Shown here: piece by piece, positions 1 through 9,000 of the stretch
Layout: the number at the start of each line of letters is the position of its first letter
Position numbering within the stretch: position 1 is the first letter of the stretch
NCBI GenBank assembly: GCA_022843905.1
Contig: JALHMT010000013.1
Span: 1-64,000, forward strand
Length of the DNA stretch: 64,000 bases
Direction of reading: 5' to 3'
Source of the DNA: Rubrivivax sp.
GTDB lineage: Bacteria; Pseudomonadota; Gammaproteobacteria; Burkholderiales; Burkholderiaceae_C
Position numbers and translations under genes: made by a program
The notes under the pieces: generated by a model
Seen by the model: only the letters and a program-made list of their open reading frames with translations
Database searches by the model: none
Told to the model about the DNA's origin: nothing

Positions 1-2
1 CA

Positions 3-704
3 GCGCTGCAGGTGCTGGCCGGTCAGGCGCCGCGGCCGCTGGTGTCTGCTGCGGCCGTGCCGCGCCTGCCGCGTGCTGCAGCGCTGGCGCCCAGCACGCC
101 GGCCCGACTGCTGGGCGCGCGGCCCGATCTGCGTGCCGCAGCGCGGGCCGTCCAGGCCGCCGGTGCCGACATCGGCATCGCGGCCGATGCACTGTCGCCG
201 CGCCTGCGCCTGCCCGGGGCTCTGGTCTTCGGCCTGGCCGGCGGCGGCGGCGCGGTGGAGCTGATCACCGCGTCGCTGGCTGCGCTGCTGAACTGGCCGC
301 TGGCCGATGGCGGCGCGGCGCGGGCCGGCGTGGCCGGGGCCCAGGCGCGCTGGCGCGAAGCCGCTGCGCTCTACCGTGACGCCGCGCTGGCAGCCCTGGC
401 TGAAGCCGAAGCCGCGCTGGCCGACGCCACCGCAGCCGCGGCGAGGCAAGAGGCCCTGCAGCGCGCCGAATCGGCCGCCGACGCCGCACTGGACGACGCG
501 CGCGTGCTCTATGGCGCCGGGCTGGTCGGTTCACTGGACGTCGTCGACGCGCAGCGCAGCCTGGTCAGCGCGCGCCGCACGCGGCTGGTGGCCGAAGCCG
601 ACGGCGCGCTGGCCAGCGTGGCCTGGTACCGGGCGCTGGGTTGGGGGCCGGAAGGGCCGGCAGGCGGCGTCGACGCCCTGGCTCCTACGGCAGCCACACC
701 TTGA
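3..704 (+). CDS. Outer-membrane efflux protein (NodT/TolC-like), C-terminal part, truncated by window start
   Basis: Frame open from the window edge; Ala-rich coiled coil 'ALAEAEAALADATAAAARQEAL..' and 'LYGAGLVGSLDVVDAQRSLVSARRTRLVAEADGALASVAWYRALGWG', typical of RND outer-membrane lipoproteins. Confidence 0.8.
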   Translation, partial: ALQVLAGQAPRPLVSAAAVPRLPRAAALAPSTPARLLGARPDLRAAARAVQAAGADIGIAADALSPRLRLPGALVFGLAGGGGAVELITASLAALLNWPLADGGAARAGVAGAQARWREAAALYRDAALAALAEAEAALADATAAAARQEALQRAESAADAALDDARVLYGAGLVGSLDVVDAQRSLVSARRTRLVAEADGALASVAWYRALGWGPEGPAGGVDALAPTAATP

Positions 705-2367
705 TGTCGGCGAAGCCCATCATCCTGAAGAGCACGTAGTTCACCGCCGCGGCGCCGGGCACGTCGGCGAACAACACGAGCCGCGCATAACGCGGCACGC
801 CGGCCTTGGACAGCAGGGTCCAGAGGTCCTTGGCGGCCTTGGGCTTGCCTCCCGCGTCCAGCAGTTGCGTGTAGGGAAGATGGATCGTGCGGCCCGCGGG
901 CGCCCGTGTCGGTGCCTGGGCACCCGAGGCGATGAAGACGGTGGGGAAGAGGCCTGCGCTCTGGTGCGGGTCGGACAGCAGGACGCCGTGGCGTTCGCCG
1001 CTGCGCGTCGTGGCAGCGTTCGGCGGGGCGGCAGGGGCCGCCGGGGCTGAAGGGGCCGAAGGGGCTGAACGGGCGGCAGAGGTGGTGGCCGCCGGGCGCG
1101 CCACGTCCCCGCCCTGGTCGATCCAGCGATCCAGGCTGTCGAGGTGGATGGAGACCTTTTGCTGACCCGCCTGTTCGAGCATCAGGAAGGCCAGCGCCGA
1201 GCTTTCGTTCAGCCCGCCTTCCGACAGCACCACGGCTTCGTGCGAACGGTCCAGTCCGGCCTGGCCGAGTGCGGCCGCCAGGGCTTCGGGGCGGCGCAGG
1301 TTCGCCTTGAAGACGTCGCCCGGCACGTTCACGGCCAGCGGCACGTGGCCCAGCCCGAAGGCCTCGGCCGGCCGCACGTCCACGGCCGTCACCTGCGACA
1401 GGCCGAACCGTTTCAGCATCGGGCTGCCCCAGGCCTTCAGCCAGTCGGTGTCGCGCACCAGGTGGGGCGCGCCGTAGGTCCACACCGGCAGGTCGCGCGG
1501 GTCCTGCAGCCAGCCGCGCTGCGACTCGACGAACAGCTTCACCTTCGGGTAGCCCAGCATGTACTTGAGCGCGAAGAAGGGCACCGCCGCCGCGCCGCCA
1601 CCACCGCAGTAGGTCAGCACCTGCTGCTCGCGCCGTATGCCCAGGTGGTCCAGCATGCGCTGCATCTCGGCGGGCGACTTGAAGGTCTTGTCCTCGTTGA
1701 AGAAGTCGTCCGACGGCATCAGCGTGGCATGCGGCACGTGGCCGGCGCGGCCGAAGAAGCTGGCGCCGCCGTAGAAGTACTCGGGATCCAGGGCTTCGAG
1801 CAGGACGTTGGCGTGCGGGTCGGCCGTGGCGGCCAGGAACTCGGGCAGCCGCACGCGGGTGTCGGGCGCCGGGACGCCGACCCGAAGCGTGCCCGGCGGG
1901 CGTGCGGGCGAGACCTGGTCGGTCACAGCTCCGCCACGCGCCGTCCAGCGCGCCATGCCGCCGTCCAGGATGTACAGGCTGTCTGCCGGCAGGCCCGCCT
2001 GCAACAGGTCCCAGAACAGCCGTGTGGCACCGTAGCTGCCGCCTTCGTCGACGATGACGATGTGCATGCCCGGGCTCGCGCCCAGGCTGCGCAACCGGCT
2101 CTCCATCTGCGCCGCTGTCACTTCACGCGGTCCGAAGGTGAACAGGCCCGCGGGCTGCGAGCCGGGGATGCGCTGCCGCGGCCGCGCCGATGGCGTCGAA
2201 GCGTCCAGCACCAGCACGTCGTCGCGCGACAGGTGGCGCTGCAACCACTCCACGCTGGCCAGCCGGCCGCGCAGTCCGTCGGCATCCGGCCCGGCGGCGC
2301 GCGAGGCCCCCGCCCAGGGCAGCAGCGCCGCCAACACCAGCCACCAGAAGCTCTTCGTCAGACCCAT
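685..2367 (-). CDS. Rhodanese-domain sulfurtransferase, multi-domain, with signal peptide
   Basis: Start at MGLTKSFWWLVLAALLPWAGASRAA; rhodanese-like repeats (VLVLDAST..PGSQPAG.., VLTYCGGGGAAA, AVDVRPAEAFGLGHVPLAVNVPG). Confidence 0.82.
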   Translation of the reverse strand: MGLTKSFWWLVLAALLPWAGASRAAGPDADGLRGRLASVEWLQRHLSRDDVLVLDASTPSARPRQRIPGSQPAGLFTFGPREVTAAQMESRLRSLGASPGMHIVIVDEGGSYGATRLFWDLLQAGLPADSLYILDGGMARWTARGGAVTDQVSPARPPGTLRVGVPAPDTRVRLPEFLAATADPHANVLLEALDPEYFYGGASFFGRAGHVPHATLMPSDDFFNEDKTFKSPAEMQRMLDHLGIRREQQVLTYCGGGGAAAVPFFALKYMLGYPKVKLFVESQRGWLQDPRDLPVWTYGAPHLVRDTDWLKAWGSPMLKRFGLSQVTAVDVRPAEAFGLGHVPLAVNVPGDVFKANLRRPEALAAALGQAGLDRSHEAVVLSEGGLNESSALAFLMLEQAGQQKVSIHLDSLDRWIDQGGDVARPAATTSAARSAPSAPSAPAAPAAPPNAATTRSGERHGVLLSDPHQSAGLFPTVFIASGAQAPTRAPAGRTIHLPYTQLLDAGGKPKAAKDLWTLLSKAGVPRYARLVLFADVPGAAAVNYVLFRMMGFADIKVWLP

Positions 2368-2811
2368 CACGTTCCCCCGGTCTCGGACTCTCGTCGACCG
2401 GCGGCAATCTAGCGTCGGGGCGGGACGTGTGCGAGAGCCGCGCGATGAACTGCAGATTGGCGGGGGCAGACGGCTGGGCGCCATCGGTAAGTTTGACCGG
2501 GCAACCAGTTTGCCGATTGGGGCGAGGCCCAGGCAGAGCGACCCCTCCGCGCTGCCGGGGCGGGCCGATGCGCGGGCAGTGGCCTGGCAGGCGCGGCGCC
2601 GCGCCCTGCCTGCGGGGCGGAACCCCGCCGCATCGTTTTGCTGACCGAACCGGATCATCGCCATGCAACGCCTCTCACATCTTCTCTCTTCGGCTTTCCG
2701 GGGCCGCCTACCGGCCGCACGGGTGCCGGTGACCTGCCCGGACGGCAGCAGAAGCGCGCCGGGCCGGTCCCCAGCGCGAATCGCGCAGCGCGCAGCGCGG
2801 AGGGTGGTCCA

Positions 2812-3060
2812 GTGAGCAGCCCTGCGATGGATCAACGGCCGGGCTGGGAGACCTCGTCCTACGGTCATGGCACCGACACCACGCCGATGCAGCTCACGGC
2901 ACTGGGCGAGCACCTGACGCACTGCTCCCGTCCCGACCGCACCCTGGATGTCCTGCTCGCAGGCGGCGACGCGTTACGGTGCTTCGTGCTGGGCCGGCTG
3001 GTGACCTCGGTGACTCTGCTCGGGGCCGTCGTGGGTCTCGGGTGGCTGATCTGGTCCTGA
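2812..3060 (+). CDS. Small hypothetical protein with a C-terminal transmembrane helix, directly upstream of the cyclic glucan synthase
   Basis: GTG start after 'ggaggg'; 82 aa ending 'LGRLVTSVTLLGAVVGLGWLIWS'; ends 4 bp before the next GTG start. A longer ORF from 2638 is possible. Confidence 0.45.
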   Translation: MSSPAMDQRPGWETSSYGHGTDTTPMQLTALGEHLTHCSRPDRTLDVLLAGGDALRCFVLGRLVTSVTLLGAVVGLGWLIWS

Positions 3061-3064
3061 GCGC

Positions 3065-6000
3065 GTGAGCCTGCGGGCCTGGGAGCGCCTGATCCCCGAG
3101 GCGCCGAAGGCGCTGCTGCAACTGCTGGACGTCGCCGCCGGCCCCTTGCTGGTGCCGGTGCGCTCGGAGATCTTCGGCCCGCAGCGCTTCGCGCAGCATG
3201 GGCGCAGCCTGGGCATGACGCACGACGCGCGCCGGCCCGGGCGCGGCAGTGCCAGCTTCTTTCCGCGTCTGCGCGGCAACGTCCGCATGCTTCGCCATGC
3301 GCATCGGGTCATCGCCGACCAGGGCGCGGCGGGGCACGAGCTCAGCCCGGCGGCGCTGTGGCTGCTGGACAACTTCCACCTCATCGAGGCGCAGCTGCAG
3401 GCCATCCACGAAGGCCTGCCGCGAAGCTTCTTCCGCGCGTTGCCGGTGCTCTACGACGAGCCGCTGGCTGGCCTGCCGCGCATCTACGGCGTGGCCTGGG
3501 CTTTCGTGGCGCACACCGACAGCGGCTTCGACGAGGAACTTCTGCTGCACTTCCTGGACGCCTACCAGGAGACGCGCCCGCTCAAGCTCAGCGAGATGTG
3601 GGCACTGCCCACGACGCTGCGCGTGGTCCTGGTGGAGAACCTGCGCCGGCTGGCCGAACGGCTGGCCACGCACAAGGCCGCACGCGAGGTGGCCAACCTG
3701 TGCTGCGACCGCATCGAGGGCGTCACGCTGCCGACCCTGCAGGACATGCTGGCACTGACCGAGCAGCGCGGCTGCAGCACGGCCTTCCTGGCACAGATGG
3801 GCCAGCGACTGCTCGACCGCGCGCACGGCATGAGCGAACGCGTGCCGGCGCCTCTGCGGCAGTGGCTGCTGGAAGTGCTGCCCAACCTGGCGGCCGTGCA
3901 GGCCCAGCAGAGCGTGGAGCAGACCGCCGACAACCTGAGCGTCAGCAATGCCGTGGCCTCGCTGCGCGCCATCGGTGACGCCGACTGGCTGGACATCGTC
4001 GACCGCACCAGCCTGCTGATGCGGCTGATGCACGGCTCGCCGCTGTTCGCCGCCGAGCACCATGCCACGCGCGACCGCACCTTGCACGCCATCGAACGCC
4101 TGTCGCGCCGCAGCGGCCGCAGCGAGCTGGCGGTGGGCCAGGCGCTGCTGGGTCTGATGCAGGACGCGACCACCGACGATGCGGCGATGGCGGGTCACTG
4201 GCTGGAAGGCCCGGGCCGACACGAGCTGCAGCAAAGGCTCGACCTGCACAGCGTCTGGCGCGATCTCTGGCACCGGGCGCGGCCGCACGTCGTGCTGCCG
4301 CTGTACCTGACCATCGTCGCGCTGGGCAGCTGGGCACTGATGTCCGCCGTGCTGCAGGCCGCGCCGGGGGGGGCGCCCTTGCCGCTGCCGGTGATGGTGG
4401 CGGCACTCGTGATGGCGGCCTGGCCTGCGTCGGAAGTGGTCATCGCCCTGCTCAACCGGCTGGTCAGCGAGTCCACCACGCCACGCCACCTGCCGCGCCT
4501 GGCCTTGCTGGACGGCATTGCGCCCGAGCATCGCGTGATGGTGGTGATCCCCGGCATGCTGAGTGGCGCCGAAACCATCGACGAGCTCGTGCACCGGCTC
4601 CATCTGCACGCCCTGGCCAACCCCGAGCCGCATGCGCAGTTTGCGCTGCTCACCGACTGGCGCGACGCCGACGCCGAAAGTGCCGACGACGACGAGCCGC
4701 TGCTGGCACGCGCCGTGCAGGGCCTGCAGGCGCTGAACGCGCTGTACGCCGATGCGGCGGCTGTCCCTCCGGCCGGCCCCTCGGCCACGGTGGCCGGCGC
4801 CCCGCGCTTCGTGCTGCTGCACCGCCGCCGCAGCTTCAGCAGGAGCGAAGGGCGCTGGATCGGCTGGGAGCGCAAGCGCGGCAAGCTCGAACAGCTGGTG
4901 ACCGCGCTGGCGGCCACCCTGGACGGCGATGCCTCGGCAGCACGCGAGGCGGCCGGCGCCTTCGTCGACCTCGGGCCGCTGTCGACCTTGGCCGCCGGCA
5001 CGCGCTACGTGGTCACCCTGGACAGCGATACGCAGCTGCCGCCGGGCCGCCTGCGGGAACTGGTGGGTGTGGCCGCGCACCCTGCCAACCGCCCGCGGCT
5101 GAACGCCGAAGGCACGCGCGTGGTGGCCGGCTGCGGCATCCTGCAACCGCGCCTGGTGACACCGTTGCCGGCGCCGTCCGATGACACCTTCTTTCACCGC
5201 CTGTTCGCCGGCCAGTGCGGCATCGACCCCTACAGCGCCGCCAGCTCCGAGGTCTACCAGGACGTCTTCGACGAAGGGACGTTCTCCGGCAAGGGCCTGC
5301 TGGACGTTCAGGCCGTGCATGCGGTGCTCTGCGGCAGGCTGCCCGAAGGCCAGGTGCTCAGCCACGACCTGCTGGAAGGCTCGCTGGCGCGCTGTGCCGC
5401 GGTGACCGACATCACGCTGATCGAGGACGCCCCCTTCCACGCCGAGGTGGCGGCCTCGCGCGTGCACCGCTGGACGCGTGGTGACTGGCAGCTGCTGCCC
5501 CTGCTGCTGCGCTCGCTGCTGCAGCCGAGCCGCTGGCCGCTGCGCGCCGTGAACCGCTGGAAGATGGCCGACAACCTGCGCCGATCGATGGTGCCCCCGG
5601 TGTCGCTGGCCCTGCTGGTGCTGGCCCTGTCAGGCTTCGGCCCATCGCCCCTCGCGGTGCTGCTGCTGGTGTGGGCAGCCTTCGGTGCCGGCGGCCTGAT
5701 GGGCGCACTGGCCGGACTGGTGCCCAGCCGGGTGGCGGTGGCGCACCAGCACTTCTACCGGTTGGCCGGGCAGGACCTGATGCGCGCGCTGGGCGGCGGT
5801 GCATGGCACCTGGCCATGCTGCTGCAGCACGCGCTGCTGGCGGTGGACGCCATCGTGCGCGCGCTCTACCGCGTGGCCATCAGCAGGCGTCACCTGCTGC
5901 AATGGACCACCGCCGCCTCGGCGCAGGCTTCAGCCAGCGGCGACCTGTCGACGGCGCTGCGCCGCCACTGGAGCGTGCCGCTGGTTGCCGGCGCCATCGG

Positions 6001-9000
6001 CGCGGGCTTGTGGGCGGCGGGCACGCCCTGGCCGCTGGCCAGCGGCCTGCTGTGCCTGCTGTGGGGCGCGGCGCCGCTGTGGAGCTGGATGGTCAGCCGC
6101 ACCGGCATCACCAGGCAGCCGCAGGACTGTCCGCCGCAGGACGCGGGCTACCTGCTCGAAGTGGCTCGCGACACCTGGCGCTTCTTCGAACGCACGGTGA
6201 GCGTCGACGACCGCCACCTGCCGCCGGACAACCTGCAGACGCTGCCGCACGAGATGCTGGCGCACCGCACCTCGCCCACCAACATCGGCCTGTACCTGCT
6301 CAGCGTGGCCTGCGCGCGGCAGTTCGGCTGGATCGACACCCCGCAGATGGTGCAACGCCTGGCGGCGACGCTGGACACGCTGGAGGCCCTGCCGCGCCAC
6401 CGTGGGCATTTCTACAACTGGTACGACACGCAGACCGGCCAGCCGCTGCTGCCGATGTATGTCTCCACGGTGGACAGCGGCAACCTCAGCGGCCATCTGC
6501 TGACCGTGGCGCAGGCCTGCCTGGAGCTGGCGCGCCCGGGGTCTGCGGGGATCGGCTCGAAAGTGACGCCGGCAGCACCTGCGCACGCCAGCGCCGCCGC
6601 CGAAGGGGCGTGCTCGCTGCGCCTGCTGGCCCGGCGCTGCGAGACGCTGGCCTGGGCGCCCGACTTCGCCTTCCTGTACCACCCGCGGCGGCACCTGCTG
6701 CACATCGGTTACCGCGTGGCCGAGCAGCAGCTGGACGGCAGCTTCTACGACCTGCTGGCCTCGGAGTCCCGCCTGACCAGCCTGCTGGCCATCGCCAAGG
6801 GCGACGTGCCGGTGCGCCACTGGGCGGCCCTCGGCCGGCCCTTCTATGCCGTGGGCGGTTCGGCAGCGCTTCGCTCGTGGTCGGGATCGATGTTCGAGTA
6901 CCTGATGCCCACGCTGGTGCTGGCCGAGCCGCACGGCAGCGTGCTGCGCGAGGCCGGCTGTGCGGCGGTGGGCGAGCAGAAGGCCTTCGCGCGCGCGCAG
7001 GGCGTGCCCTGGGGCATCTCGGAGTCGGCCTATGCGGGCGCCGACCACACGCTGGCCTACCAGTACGCGCCGCAGGGAGTGCCGCGGCTGGCGCTGCGCC
7101 GCACACCGCCCGACGAACTGGTGGTCGCGCCCTACGCCACCGCGCTGGCTGCACAGCTGGTGCCGCACCGGGCGCGCCGGAATCTCGAGGCCCTGCAGGC
7201 CCTGGGCGCGCGCGGCGATCTGGGCTTCATCGAGGCGCTGGACTTCACGCCCTCGCGCCAGGCCGGCAGCGAAAAGGTGACGCCCGTTCAGACCTTCATG
7301 GCGCATCACCAGGGCATGAGCATCGTGGCGCTGGCCAACGTGCTGCTGGACGGCGCGCCGCGGCGCTGGGGCATGGCCAATCCCCACATCGAGGCGGTGT
7401 CCTCGCTGCTGCACGAGCGGGCCCCGCGCGAGGTCTCGCGGCTGTATGCGCCGCAGGCCGTGGCCGCGTCCATCGTGGCGCGACGCAAGATGCCGGCGCG
7501 GCTGCGCGAGGTGCGGCCGGGGCAGCACGCCATCGAGCCCACGCAGCTGCTGTCCAACGGCCGCTACAGCGTCTCGCTGCGCGCCAACGGCGCCGGCCAC
7601 AGCCGCTGGGACGGCAGCGACATCACGCGCCGCCGCGACGACGCGCTGCGCGACGGTTGCGGCAGCTTCTTCTGGCTGCGGCGTGAGGGCGGGGCGGCGC
7701 CGGTGTCGCTGACGCAGCACCCGGCACCCGATCCGGCGGCCGACTACGCCAGCGTCTTCCATCCCGACCGCGTGTGCTTCGACACGCGCTGGAGCGACCT
7801 GCAGACCCATGTCACGGTGTGGGTGAGCCCCGAGGACGACATCGAGTTCCGCCAGGTCGAGCTGCACAACCTGGGCGCGCAGACCTTGAGCCTGGAACTG
7901 GTCTCGGCCTTCGAGGTGACCCTGGCCGACCCGCGTGCCGACGAGGCGCATCCGGCCTTCGGCAACCTCTTCGTGAAGGCCCGCGCGCAGACCGAGCCGC
8001 GGGCGCTGGTCTTCGAGCGCCGCCCCCGCCTGGCCACCGAGCAAGGCCTGCACATGGCGCACTTCCTGGCCGAGAGCCAGCCGGTGGTGGAGACGCTGCG
8101 GTGCCAGACCGACCGCCAGGCCTGGCTGGGGCGCAACCGCGCGCCCTGGGCGCCTCGTGCCGGTCTGCTGCCCTGGCCCCTGGAAGCCAATCCCGACGCC
8201 GGCGTCGCGCTGGACACCGGCCTGGATCCGATGTGCGCTCTGGCGGCCTCGCTGCAGCTGGCACCCGGCGCCAAGGCCCGGTTGACCTTCGCCACTGCCG
8301 CCTCGCGGGACGATGCCACGCTGCAGGCCGTGCTCGACAAGTACCGCCAGCACGCCCAGGTGGAGCGCGCGTCGCTGATGTCGTCGACGCTGACCAGCAT
8401 CCGCCTGCGGGACCTCGGCATGGGAGCCCACACCAGCGTCACGCTGCAGACGCTGAACACGGCGCTGCTGCTGACCCTGACGCGGCCCCAGGCCGAGCGC
8501 CGCTCCCCGGCCGTCTGCGACCGGCGCCTGCTGTGGCGCTTCGGCATCTCGGGCGAGAGGCCGCTGGTGCTGGTGTCGGCCGCGGCGCTGCCGGGCCTGG
8601 GCCTGGTGCGTTCGCTGACGCAGGCGCTCACGCTGTGGGCCTGGGGCGGCGTCTCGGTCGACCTGGTGGTGGTGAACGCCGAGCCGGCGTCCTACCTGAT
8701 GCCCCTGCAGCGCGAGCTGGGCGCGCTGCGCGACCGCCACGATGCGGACGCGCCTGCCCGCGCCGGCCAGACCGTCACCGGCTGGCACCTGCTGCGGGCC
8801 GAGGACCTCTCGGCCGACGAACTGTCCACGCTGCAGACGGTGGCGCGGCTGCGCCTGCTGGCCGACGGGCGGTCGCTGGCCCACCACCTCAACGAATGGG
8901 CCAATGTGCATGAAGACGCCCTGGGGGCGCGCCAGGCCTCGGCCCATGTGCCGCTGGCGGCCGCGGCGAAGGGCGGCGAAGAGGCGGCGGTGTCTCAGGG

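Noticed and set aside
2894-5467. 857-aa minus-strand ORF
   Set aside because: Antisense to the 5' part of the NdvB-like gene; low-complexity translation, no recognisable family.
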